Shown one piece after another: positions 7,827-16,258 of a stretch of 64,000 nt of DNA. A program made the position numbers and the translations under genes. Within the stretch, counting starts at the first letter, position 1. Each line of letters opens with the position of its first letter. The DNA lies in contig NZ_LAKD02000088.1 of NCBI RefSeq assembly GCF_000968685.2, forward strand, positions 32,062 through 96,061. The letters run 5' to 3'. This DNA is from Streptomyces antioxidans (GTDB lineage: Bacteria; Actinomycetota; Actinomycetes; Streptomycetales; Streptomycetaceae). A model generated the notes under the pieces. It made no database searches. It worked only from the letters and a program-made list of their open reading frames with translations, and had not been told where the DNA came from.

Positions 7827-9152
7827 TCAGAGGCCGGGGATACGGCCGTTGCGGAAGAGGTCCACGAAGATCTGGTGGTCGGCGCGGGCACGGGCACCGT
7901 AAGAGTGCGCGAAGTCCACCAGGAGCTCGGCGAAGCCGTCCTCGTCGGCGGCGATCACCGCGTCGATGGCGCGCTCGGTGGAGAACGGCACCAGCGAGTG
8001 GCCGCTCTGGTCGTCCGCGGCCGCGTGCATGGTGGCCGTGGCCCGGCCCAGGTCGGCCACGACCGCCGTGATCTCGGCCGGGTCGTCGAGGTCTGACCAG
8101 TCCAGGTCCACCGCGTACGGCGACACCTCGGCCACCAGCTGCCCCGCCCCGTCCAGCTCGGTCCAGCCCAGCCACGGGTCGGCGTGGGCCTGCAGCGCGC
8201 GCTGGGAGATCACCGTACGGTGGCCCTCGTGGTGGAAGTACGACCGCACCTGCTCATCGGTGATGTGGCGGGAGACCGCCGGGGTCTGCCCCTGCTTCAT
8301 GTAGATCACCACATCGTTCTCCAGGGCGTCGCTGTTGCCCTCCAGGAGGATGTTGTACGAGGGGAGCCCGGCGCTGCCGATGCCGATGCCCCGGCGGCCC
8401 ACCACGTCCTTGACGCGGTAGGAGTCCGGGCGCGAGAGACTGGACTCGGGAAGCGTCTCCAGATAGCCGTCGAAGGCGGCCAGCACCTTGTACCGGGTGG
8501 CCGCGTCCAGCTCGATGGACCCGCCGCCGGCCGTGAAGCGGCGCTCGAAGTCGCGGATCTCGGTCATCGAGTCCAGCAGCCCGAAGCGGGTCAGCGAGCG
8601 GGCGTCACGCAGCGCGTCCAGCAGAGGGCCCTCCGCGGTCTCCAGGGTGAAGGGCGGCACCTCGTCGTTCTTGGCGCCGGTGGCCAGGGCGTGGATGCGC
8701 TCGCGGTAGGCGCCGGCGTACGTCCGCACCAGCTCGGTGATCTTCTCGTCGCTGAGCGCCTTGGCGTAGCCGATGAGCGCCACGGAGGCGGCGAAGCGCT
8801 TGAGGTCCCAGGTGAAGGGGCCGACGTACGCCTCGTCGAAGTCGTTCACATTGAAGATCAGCCGGCCGTTGGCGTCCATGTAGGTGCCGAAGTTCTCGGC
8901 GTGGAGGTCGCCGTGGATCCACACCCGGCTGGTGCGGTCGTCCAGGTACGGCCCGCCGGAGCGCTCCCGCTCCACATCGGAATAGAACAGGCAGGCGGTG
9001 CCGCGGTAGAACGCGAACGCCGAGGCGGCCATCTTCCGGAACTTGACGCGGAAGGCGGCCGGGTCGGCGGCGAGCAGCTCGCCGAAGGCGGTGCCGAAGA
9101 CGGCGAGGATGTGCTCGCCGCGCTGTTCCGCCTGGGTCTGCTGAGTCGACAT
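7827..9152 (-). CDS. DUF2252 family protein
   Basis: A 441-residue conserved protein. Residues 80-89 read HGDLHAENFG, and FNVNDFDEAYVGPFTWDLKR follows shortly after; both resemble the catalytic and Mg-binding loops of aminoglycoside-phosphotransferase/kinase-like folds, which is the usual relationship proposed for DUF2252. The biochemical role is unknown. The ATG at 9152 has an excellent AGGAGG ribosome site 8 nt upstream. It is followed by a palindrome and then the DsbA-like group on the same strand. Confidence 0.88.
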   Translation of the reverse strand: MSTQQTQAEQRGEHILAVFGTAFGELLAADPAAFRVKFRKMAASAFAFYRGTACLFYSDVERERSGGPYLDDRTSRVWIHGDLHAENFGTYMDANGRLIFNVNDFDEAYVGPFTWDLKRFAASVALIGYAKALSDEKITELVRTYAGAYRERIHALATGAKNDEVPPFTLETAEGPLLDALRDARSLTRFGLLDSMTEIRDFERRFTAGGGSIELDAATRYKVLAAFDGYLETLPESSLSRPDSYRVKDVVGRRGIGIGSAGLPSYNILLEGNSDALENDVVIYMKQGQTPAVSRHITDEQVRSYFHHEGHRTVISQRALQAHADPWLGWTELDGAGQLVAEVSPYAVDLDWSDLDDPAEITAVVADLGRATATMHAAADDQSGHSLVPFSTERAIDAVIAADEDGFAELLVDFAHSYGARARADHQIFVDLFRNGRIPGL

Positions 9153-9366
9153 CGCGGAACGCCTCCTGGGGCATGAGAGAAGTGATCGATGGGACAGATA
9201 CGACAGGGTATGTTCCGCCCCGCCGGGTGCGCGGGAGGACCGGATGACCCGTCGGGATCAACGCCTGAGGCTACTCGCGAGTGCCCGGCCGCTGTCAGTG
9301 CGGAGGGGTAACCTTCGGAGCTGTCTCGCCCTGTCGTCATCGAGCGTTCGCCGGAGGTCTTCCACC

Positions 9367-12300
9367 GTGACCAAGCCGCCCTTCACGCACCTGCACGTCC
9401 ATACCCAGTACTCGCTGCTGGACGGTGCGGCGCGGCTCAAGGACATGTTCAACGCGTGCAATGAGATGGGCATGACCCACATCGCCATGACCGACCATGG
9501 CAACCTCCACGGCGCGTACGACTTCTACCAGCAGGCGACGGCCGCCGGGATCACCCCGATCATCGGCATCGAGGCGTATGTGGCCCCCGAGTCGCGGCGC
9601 TACAAGCGGCGGGTGCAGTGGGGCCAGCCGCACCAGAAGCGCGATGACGTCTCCGGTTCCGGTGGTTACACCCACAAGACCATCTGGGCGTCGAACAAGA
9701 CCGGTCTGCACAACCTCTTCCGGCTCTCCTCGGACGCCTATATGGAGGGCTACTTCGTCAAGTGGCCGCGGATGGACAAGGAGACCATCGCCCAGTGGTC
9801 CGAGGGCCTGATCGCCTCCACCGGCTGCCCCTCGGGCGAGCTCCAGACCCGGCTGCGGCTCGGCCAGTTCGACGAGGCCCTGAAGGCCGCCTCCGAGTAC
9901 CAGGACATCTTCGGCAAGGACCGGTACTTCCTGGAGCTGATGGACCACGGCATCGAGATCGAGCGCCGGGTGAGGGACGGGCTGCTGGAGATCGGCAAGA
10001 AGCTGGACATCCCGCCGTTGGTCACCAATGACTCGCACTACACCTACTCCCGCGAGTCCGTGGCGCACGACGCGCTGCTGTGCGTCCAGACCGGCAAGAA
10101 CCTCTCCGACCCGGACCGCTTCCGCTTCGACGGCACCGGCTACTACCTCAAGTCCACCGACGAGATGTACGCCATCGACTCCTCTGACGCCTGGCAGGAG
10201 GGGTGCCGCAACACCCTGCTGGTGGCCGAGCAGATCGACAACACCGGCTGGTTCGACAAGCGCGACCTGATGCCGCGGTTCGACGTGCCCGAGGGGTACA
10301 CGGAGGTCACCTGGTTCCAGGAGGAGGTCCGCAAGGGGATGGCCCAGCGCTTCCCCGGGGGCGTCCCCGAGGACCGCCAGAAGCTCGCCGAGTACGAGAT
10401 GGACGTCATCATCCAGATGGGGTTCCCCGGCTACTTCCTCGTGGTCGCCGACTTCATCATGTGGGCCAAGAACAACGGCATCGCGGTGGGCCCCGGCCGG
10501 GGCTCCGCGGCCGGTTCGATCGTCTCGTACGCCCTGGGCATCACCGACCTCGACCCGGTCGAGCACGGGCTGATCTTCGAGCGGTTCCTCAACCCCGAGC
10601 GCGTCTCCATGCCGGATGTCGACATCGACTTCGACGAGCGCAGGCGCGGTGAGGTCATCCGGTACGTGACCGAGAAGTACGGCGCCGACAAGGTCGCCCA
10701 GATCGGCACCTACGGCACCATCAAGGCCAAGAACGCCATCAAGGACTCCGCCCGGGTGCTCGGCTATCCGTACGCGATGGGCGACCGCATCACCAAGGCC
10801 ATGCCCGCCGACGTCCTCGGCAAGGGCATCCCGCTCTCCGGCATCATCGACGAGAAGCACCCCCGCTACAGCGAGGCGGGCGAGGTGCGCGGGATGTATG
10901 AGAACGAGCCGGATGTGAAGAAGGTCATCGACACCGCGCGCGGAATCGAGGGCCTGGTCCGGCAGATGGGCGTCCACGCGGCCGGCGTGATCATGTCCAG
11001 CGAGACGGTCACCGACCATGTGCCGGTCTTCTCGCCGAAGAACGACGGCCAGGTCGTGACCCAGTGGGACTACCCCACCTGTGAGTCGCTCGGCCTGCTG
11101 AAGATGGACTTCCTCGGCCTGCGCAACCTCACCATCATGGACGACGCCGTCAAGATGGTGCGCGCCAACAAGGGCATCGACCTCAAGCTGCTCGACCTGA
11201 CGCTGGACGACCCCAAGACCTTCGAGCTGCTCTGCCGCGGTGACACCCTCGGCGTCTTCCAGTTCGACGGCGGCCCGATGCGCTCCCTGCTGCGCATGAT
11301 GAAGCCCGACCACTTCGAGGACATCTCCGCCGTCTCGGCCCTCTACCGGCCGGGCCCGATGGGCATGAACTCGCACATCAACTACGCGCTGCGGAAGAAC
11401 GGCCAGCAGGAGATCACCCCGATCCACCCCGAGCTTGAGGAGCCGCTCAAGGAGGTCCTGGGCATCACCTACGGCCTCATCGTGTACCAGGAGCAGGTGC
11501 AGAAGGCCGCCCAGGTGCTCGCGGGCTACTCGCTCGGACAGGCCGACCTGCTGCGCCGCGCGATGGGCAAGAAGAAGCAGGAGGTCCTGGACAAGGAGTT
11601 CGTGCCCTTCCAGAAGGGCTGCCGCGAGCGCGGCTACTCCGACGAGGCCATCCAGGCGGTGTGGGACGTCCTGGTCCCGTTCGCCGGATACGCGTTCAAC
11701 AAGGCGCACTCCTCCGCGTACGGCCTGGTCACCTACTGGACGGCGTACCTCAAGGCCAACTACCCGGCCGAGTACATGGCGGCGCTGCTCACCTCGGTGC
11801 GCGACGACAAGGACAAGTCGGCGGTCTATCTGAACGAATGCCGCCGCATGGGCATCAAGGTGCTGCCGCCGAACGTCAATGAGTCCGAGTCCAACTTCAC
11901 CGCCCAGGGTGATGATGTGATCCTCTTCGGTCTCACGGCGGTCCGTAACGTCGGGCAGAACGTGGTGGAGGCGATCATCCGCGGCCGCAAGGCCAAGGGG
12001 AAGTACACCTCGTTCCCGGACTACCTGGACAAGGTCGAGGCGGTCGTCTGCAACAAGCGCACCACCGAATCGCTGATCAAGGCGGGCGCCTTCGATGAGA
12101 TGGGCCACACCCGTAAGGGGCTCACGGCGCACTACGAAGCCCTGATCGACAATGTGGTCGCGGTGAAGCGCAAGGAGGCCGAGGGGCAGTTCGACCTCTT
12201 CGGCGGCATGGGCGGCGACAGCGGGGAGGGCGACGGGCCGGGCTTCGGACTCGACGTCGAGTTCGCGGACGTCGAATGGGACAAGTCCTATCTGCTGGCC

Positions 12301-12912
12301 CAGGAGCGGGAGATGCTGGGCCTGTACGTCTCCGACCATCCGCTCTTCGGCATCGAGCACGTGCTGAACGAGAAGGCGGACGCCGCGATCTCCGCGCTCA
12401 CCGGCGGTGAGCACGCGGACGGCGCGATCGTCACCATCGGCGGCATCATCTCCGGCCTCCAGCGCAAGATGACCAAACAGGGCAACGCCTGGGCCATCGC
12501 CACCGTGGAGGACCTGGCGGGCTCCATCGAGTGCATGTTCTTCCCGGCCACCTACCAACTGGTCTCCACCCAGCTCGTCGAGGACGTGGTCGTCTTCGTC
12601 AAGGGGCGGCTGGACAAGCGCGAGGACGTGCCCCGGCTGGTCGCCATGGAGCTGATGGTCCCCGATCTGTCCGAGGCGGGCGCCAACGCGCCCGTGACGA
12701 TCACCATTCCCACGGTCAAGGTCACCCCGCCGCTGGTCGAGAAGTTGAGCGAGGTGCTGACCCACCACCGCGGCTCCACCGAGGTGCGGATCAAGCTCCA
12801 GGGGGCGCGGAAGACCACCGTGCTGCGGCTGGACCGGCACCGCGTCACCGCCGACCCGGCGCTCTTCGGCGATCTCAAGGTGCTGCTGGGGGCGTCCTGC
12901 CTGGCCGGGTGA
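9367..12912 (+). CDS. dnaE: DNA polymerase III subunit alpha
   Basis: The replicative polymerase subunit of the chromosome, 1181 residues, the usual length for DnaE1. The start GTG 9367 follows GGAGG with 9-nt spacing; the open frame upstream is excluded. Domains in order are: PHP (FTHLHVHTQYSLLDGA and MTDHGNLHGAYDF at the N-terminus); palm with PGRGSAAGS and the catalytic PDVDIDFDE, whose acidic residues are Asp417, Asp419 and Asp421; fingers; a beta-clamp-binding and HhH region; and an OB fold near 1030 (IGGIISGLQRKM). A stable hairpin follows the stop. It appears monocistronic. Confidence 0.97.
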   Translation: MTKPPFTHLHVHTQYSLLDGAARLKDMFNACNEMGMTHIAMTDHGNLHGAYDFYQQATAAGITPIIGIEAYVAPESRRYKRRVQWGQPHQKRDDVSGSGGYTHKTIWASNKTGLHNLFRLSSDAYMEGYFVKWPRMDKETIAQWSEGLIASTGCPSGELQTRLRLGQFDEALKAASEYQDIFGKDRYFLELMDHGIEIERRVRDGLLEIGKKLDIPPLVTNDSHYTYSRESVAHDALLCVQTGKNLSDPDRFRFDGTGYYLKSTDEMYAIDSSDAWQEGCRNTLLVAEQIDNTGWFDKRDLMPRFDVPEGYTEVTWFQEEVRKGMAQRFPGGVPEDRQKLAEYEMDVIIQMGFPGYFLVVADFIMWAKNNGIAVGPGRGSAAGSIVSYALGITDLDPVEHGLIFERFLNPERVSMPDVDIDFDERRRGEVIRYVTEKYGADKVAQIGTYGTIKAKNAIKDSARVLGYPYAMGDRITKAMPADVLGKGIPLSGIIDEKHPRYSEAGEVRGMYENEPDVKKVIDTARGIEGLVRQMGVHAAGVIMSSETVTDHVPVFSPKNDGQVVTQWDYPTCESLGLLKMDFLGLRNLTIMDDAVKMVRANKGIDLKLLDLTLDDPKTFELLCRGDTLGVFQFDGGPMRSLLRMMKPDHFEDISAVSALYRPGPMGMNSHINYALRKNGQQEITPIHPELEEPLKEVLGITYGLIVYQEQVQKAAQVLAGYSLGQADLLRRAMGKKKQEVLDKEFVPFQKGCRERGYSDEAIQAVWDVLVPFAGYAFNKAHSSAYGLVTYWTAYLKANYPAEYMAALLTSVRDDKDKSAVYLNECRRMGIKVLPPNVNESESNFTAQGDDVILFGLTAVRNVGQNVVEAIIRGRKAKGKYTSFPDYLDKVEAVVCNKRTTESLIKAGAFDEMGHTRKGLTAHYEALIDNVVAVKRKEAEGQFDLFGGMGGDSGEGDGPGFGLDVEFADVEWDKSYLLAQEREMLGLYVSDHPLFGIEHVLNEKADAAISALTGGEHADGAIVTIGGIISGLQRKMTKQGNAWAIATVEDLAGSIECMFFPATYQLVSTQLVEDVVVFVKGRLDKREDVPRLVAMELMVPDLSEAGANAPVTITIPTVKVTPPLVEKLSEVLTHHRGSTEVRIKLQGARKTTVLRLDRHRVTADPALFGDLKVLLGASCLAG

Positions 12913-12957
12913 CCGCCGTGCGCTGAGAGCGCGGTGACCGCCCGGCCCTGACGCATG

Positions 12958-12992
12958 ACAAGGGGCGCGCCCGTGTCGGGCGCGCCCCTTGT
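12958..12992. terminator. bidirectional terminator between dnaE and small charged gene
   Basis: Perfect 16-bp arms ACAAGGGGCGCGCCCG (12958-12973) and complement (12977-12992) enclose a TGT loop. The structure lies 46 bp after dnaE and 56 bp after the convergent minus-strand small gene, so it can serve both. Confidence 0.8.
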
Positions 12993-13047
12993 GGCCATGT
13001 CCCGCGCGGCCTGCCGCCGCGGTGGCCCAGCGCCGGTGCGCGGTGGG

Positions 13048-13227
13048 TCAGTTGTGGCCGAAGCTCTTCTGCCGGTCCTTGCGCGGCGTCGAGGGGGTGC
13101 CCTCCGACCGCATCGCCTGCGACTGCCCGTCCACCGAGGACTGCTGGTCGGCGGGGCGGTCGGCCATGCCGCGCTCCTGACGCCGTTCCTGCTGCTGCTT
13201 GCGATCGCGGTTCTTGTTCTTGCCCAT
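13048..13227 (-). CDS. small highly charged protein, function unknown
   Basis: A 59-residue hydrophilic protein starting MGKNKNRDRKQQQERR, rich in Arg, Lys and Gln, then Ser/Asp/Gln-rich, ending in RKDRQKSFGHN. The ATG at 13227 is preceded by AATTGGAGGAAC, a strong ribosome site, which rules out the longer frame. There is no membrane segment or known domain. Codon use looks genuine. It is convergent with dnaE. A 14-bp tandem repeat lies in its upstream region. Nucleic-acid binding is possible from its charge but is only a guess. Confidence 0.65.
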   Translation of the reverse strand: MGKNKNRDRKQQQERRQERGMADRPADQQSSVDGQSQAMRSEGTPSTPRKDRQKSFGHN

Positions 13228-13266
13228 GGTGGTGTTCCTCCAATTGGGATCAGCCCCCCGGTGAAG

Positions 13267-13335
13267 AACCCTCCGGGGAAAGCCCGTCGGGGATGGCCCT
13301 TCGGAGATGCCCGTTCGGAGAGGCCCTTCGGGAAG
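13267..13335. repeat. five tandem 13-14-bp imperfect repeats upstream of small charged gene
   Basis: Units start at 13267, 13281, 13295, 13309 and 13322, with core CCC-N-T-C/T-CGG-G/A-GA. Read on the minus strand, each holds a mini-hairpin such as CCCGAAGGG. The rest of the 13228-13558 gap holds the two divergent promoter regions; I see no gene there. Confidence 0.7.
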
Positions 13336-13558
13336 AACAGTGACATGCCGCGGTGGCCCGTGCATTTCGGGCAATTACGGTGAGTGAGTAAGGAGGGGCT
13401 TGGCGGGTAAGCCGTATCCGCCACGCCGGTGATCCAGTTCGGACTGATAACCCTTGCACGGTCGGGCAGACTCGAAGGAAAGCCGAAAGACCACATCCGG
13501 GGACGGCTGTGCGCGGGGGGCGACCGAGGACTGGATTCGTCAGGGAAGAGGGTGGAAC

Positions 13559-14896
13559 GTGGACCGCTGCGTCGTCCTGGTGGACGCCGGGTACCTGCTG
13601 GGCGCCGCTGCGAGCCTGCTGGCCGGGGAGCCCGCCCGATCACGCATCTCCGTCGACCACGCGACCCTCATCCAGGGCCTGCGGGAGCGGGCCGAGGCCG
13701 AGACCGAGCGCCCGCTGCTGCGGATCTACTGGTTCGACGGCGCCCCCGACCGCGTGCCCCAGCCCGAGCACCGGCGGCTGCGCGTGATGCCCCGGGTGAC
13801 CGTGCGGCTCGGCGCGCTCACCCGCAGCGACGGCCGCTGGGCCCAGAAGGGCGTGGACGCCGCCATGCACGCCGAGCTGACCGAGCTCGCCCGCAACCGG
13901 GCCTGCTCCGACATCGTCCTCGTCACCGGTGACGGGGATCTGCTGCCCGGGCTGATGTCGGCCAAGGAGCACGGCGTCGCCGTCCACCTCTGGGCGGTGC
14001 AGGCCGCCGACGGCGACTACAACCAGTCCGAGGACCTGGTGGCCGAGGCCGATGAGCGCCGGGTCCTGGACCGCACCTGGATCACCCGGGCGGTGCGCGC
14101 CAAGGAGCTTCCCGGGCCCTGTGCGCCCGTCTCCGAGCCGCGCCCGGAGATCGCGGCCATTCTCTCCGCCCCGCTGCCGGAGACCGCCACGGCCGCCGCT
14201 GCCGCTGCCGCCGCCGCGGCGGCAGCGGCGTCGCCCGGCGCGGCGGATGCGGCCCCCGGCCGTAACGGCGCCGCCCGGCCCGGCGCCGACGCGCCCGGCC
14301 AGGCCGCCGCCCCCGGCCATCCCGCCGCCGCGGACGCCGGGGCGGGCGCGGACGCCGCGGCAGGGGCCGCGGCCAAGGGGGTGCCGACCCCCAAGGACCT
14401 CGCCGACCTGGGTCGCGGCCCCGCGGGGCCGGGCGGGCCCGGCGGGCCTGCGGACCGGCAGCCTGCCGGTGCCACGCTGCGCTGGTCCTCCGACAAGGGC
14501 TGGATCGACCGGGGCACCGGCTCCGGGGTGGGGGAGCCGCCGGAGACCGCCAACCTCCCCATGCTGGCCCAGCTCACCAGCGCCGAGCAGCGCTGGGCCG
14601 ACCGCGAGGAGGACATCACCGCGGTCAGCGGCGACCCGTTCGAGGTCGGCCAGGTCTTCGCCCGCCGCTGGACCGACCGGCTCGCCGACCCGGTCCACCT
14701 CCAGCAGCTCTCCACGGAGTACCCCCGCATCCCACACCGCATCGACGGTGAACTGCTGCGGTACGCGGCGCGCTTCGGGCTGCTGGCGCACAAGGACGAC
14801 CAGATCGACGAGCACGACCGCTATGCGATCCGGGCGGGCTTCTGGCGCGAGATCGATCTCCGCTCGGCGGCGGAGCATGCGCAGGCGGGTGGCTAG
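13559..14896 (+). CDS. NYN-domain (LabA/PIN-like) protein with Ala-rich linker
   Basis: A 445-residue protein. Residues 1-175 form an NYN/PIN-like nuclease fold: VVLVDAGYLLG (Asp9), KGVDAAMHAELTELA and LVTGDGDLLPG provide the conserved acidic residues expected for metal-dependent RNA cleavage. Residues about 200-310 are an extremely Ala/Pro/Gly-rich linker with a run of alanines encoded by GCC/GCG. The C-terminal 120 residues (ITAVSGDPFEVGQVFARRW to GFWREIDLR) form a separate predicted helical domain. The GTG start follows GGAAGAGGG; longer frames begin in noncoding sequence. It is probably involved in RNA turnover; no partner gene is adjacent. Confidence 0.85.
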   Translation: MDRCVVLVDAGYLLGAAASLLAGEPARSRISVDHATLIQGLRERAEAETERPLLRIYWFDGAPDRVPQPEHRRLRVMPRVTVRLGALTRSDGRWAQKGVDAAMHAELTELARNRACSDIVLVTGDGDLLPGLMSAKEHGVAVHLWAVQAADGDYNQSEDLVAEADERRVLDRTWITRAVRAKELPGPCAPVSEPRPEIAAILSAPLPETATAAAAAAAAAAAAASPGAADAAPGRNGAARPGADAPGQAAAPGHPAAADAGAGADAAAGAAAKGVPTPKDLADLGRGPAGPGGPGGPADRQPAGATLRWSSDKGWIDRGTGSGVGEPPETANLPMLAQLTSAEQRWADREEDITAVSGDPFEVGQVFARRWTDRLADPVHLQQLSTEYPRIPHRIDGELLRYAARFGLLAHKDDQIDEHDRYAIRAGFWREIDLRSAAEHAQAGG

Positions 14897-14918
14897 GGGG
14901 TGTCCGCCTGACCGTGGT

Positions 14919-15040
14919 GCCTGCGGCGGGCTGTTCCCCTCCCCGCCCCTCCCCGAACCTGGGGCTCCGCCCCAGCCCCCGCACCGGGGCTCCGCCCCGG
15001 GCCCCGTATATGGGAGGGGCGGGGAGGGGGGAAGAGCCAG
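14919..15040. repeat. G/C-rich cassette A with terminal inverted repeats
   Basis: The left end begins GCCTGCGGCGGGCTGTTCCC and continues CTCCCCGCCCCTCCCC; the right end (15012-15040) carries the complement-type GGGAGGGGCGGGGAGGGG. Between them are two GGGGCTCCGCCCC palindromic modules. The same ends occur at cassettes B and C. Confidence 0.75.
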
Positions 15041-15125
15041 CGGGCACCCCGTAGGGCGCAGTCCGGCACTGCCCGGTGAACCGGGCCCTGAGGGACCCGC
15101 GGGTGGGAGGGGGTGATTGGGCGCG

Positions 15126-15131
15126 TACCCT
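15126..15131 (+). promoter_or_regulatory. -10 element for leaderless ABC ATPase transcript
   Basis: TACCCT lies 8 nt upstream of the GTG start at 15140 and no ribosome binding site is present, the arrangement typical of leaderless Streptomyces genes. No clear -35 is seen. Confidence 0.4.
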
Positions 15132-15139
15132 CATAGCTC

Positions 15140-16180
15140 GTGAGGACGGGCGCGAAACAGGCGACGAGCGGCGATGTGGTGTGCACCGTGCGCGGCCTGG
15201 TCAAGACCTATCCCGCGGCGCGCGGCAGACGCGGCGCGCCCGCCACGCCCGCCGTCCGGGCCAGCGACGGCATCGATCTCGACGTGGTGCGCGGCGAGGT
15301 CTTCGGGCTGCTCGGGCCCAACGGCGCGGGCAAGTCCACCCTCGTACGGCAGCTCACCGGACTGCTGCGGCCCGACGAAGGCCATGTGCGGGTGCTCGGC
15401 CACGATCTCGTACGCCACCCCGAGCGCGCCGCCCGGCTGCTGGGCTATCTCGGCCAGGACTCGACCGCGCTGGACGAGCTGACCGTCGCCCTCGCCGCCG
15501 AGACCACCGCGCGGCTGCGCGGCCTGGAGACCCGCGCGGCCCGCGCCGAGCGGGACGCGGTGATCGAGGAGCTGGGGCTCGGGGAGGTCGCCGGGCGTCC
15601 GCTGAAGAAGCTCTCCGGGGGCCAGCGGCGGCTCGCCTGCGTCGCCGCCGCGCTGGTGGGGGAACGCCCGCTGCTGGTGCTTGACGAGCCCACCAGCGGG
15701 ATGGACCCCGTCGCCCGGCGCGCCGTATGGGCGGCCGTGGACCGGCGGCGGGCCGAGCGGGGGGTGACGGTGGTGCTGGTCACCCACAATGTGATCGAGG
15801 CGGAGACGGTGCTGGACCGGGTCGCCGTGCTGGACCGCGGCCGGGTCATCGCCTGCGATACGCCCGCCGGACTCAAGGCGCTGGTGGCCGACGAGGTGCG
15901 GCTGGAACTGGTGTGGCGCACCGAGCCGCCGCTGGACGTGCCCGAGGTCGCCGCCCTGTGGAAGACCGTCGAGACGGCCCGGGCCGGGGGCGGCGCCGCC
16001 GGGCGGCGCTGGACGCTCCGGCTGCCGCCGGACGACGCGCGCGCCGCCATCGCCACCGTGACCGGCGGCCCCGCCTTCGCCGCGCTGGACGATTTCACCC
16101 TGGCCACGCCGAGCCTGGAGGATGTGTACATCGCCCTGGGGGGCCGTGCGGAGGGCGCGGAGGGGCTGGTGAAGGCGTGA
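15140..16180 (+). CDS. ABC transporter ATP-binding protein (DrrA/daunorubicin-resistance type)
   Basis: A 346-residue ATPase of an exporter. It shows Walker A GPNGAGKST (about residues 58-66), the signature LSGGQRRLA, Walker B LLVLDEPTSGMD and the switch His in VTHNVIEAE. The C-terminal extension ending LEDVYIALGG is characteristic of DrrA-like exporters. The N-terminus has a basic, Ala-rich insertion after the first strand. The gene is followed after 78 bp by an ABC-2 permease gene, with which it should form a two-component efflux pump. The substrate is not predictable. The GTG start at 15140 appears leaderless. Confidence 0.92.
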   Translation: MRTGAKQATSGDVVCTVRGLVKTYPAARGRRGAPATPAVRASDGIDLDVVRGEVFGLLGPNGAGKSTLVRQLTGLLRPDEGHVRVLGHDLVRHPERAARLLGYLGQDSTALDELTVALAAETTARLRGLETRAARAERDAVIEELGLGEVAGRPLKKLSGGQRRLACVAAALVGERPLLVLDEPTSGMDPVARRAVWAAVDRRRAERGVTVVLVTHNVIEAETVLDRVAVLDRGRVIACDTPAGLKALVADEVRLELVWRTEPPLDVPEVAALWKTVETARAGGGAAGRRWTLRLPPDDARAAIATVTGGPAFAALDDFTLATPSLEDVYIALGGRAEGAEGLVKA

Positions 16181-16258
16181 CCGCCGGGGCGAGCCGGTGA
16201 ACGCGTCGGTGACCGTGGCCGTATACGAGCCGTAAGAGGCGAAGAGGAGCAGCACAAC

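Noticed and set aside
9337..12840. Long open frame antisense to dnaE (over 1100 codons)
   Set aside because: It is the complement of a high-G+C coding gene whose third-position bias removes stop codons. The product is Val/Leu/Asp/Arg-rich low complexity with no motif; dnaE has clear domains.
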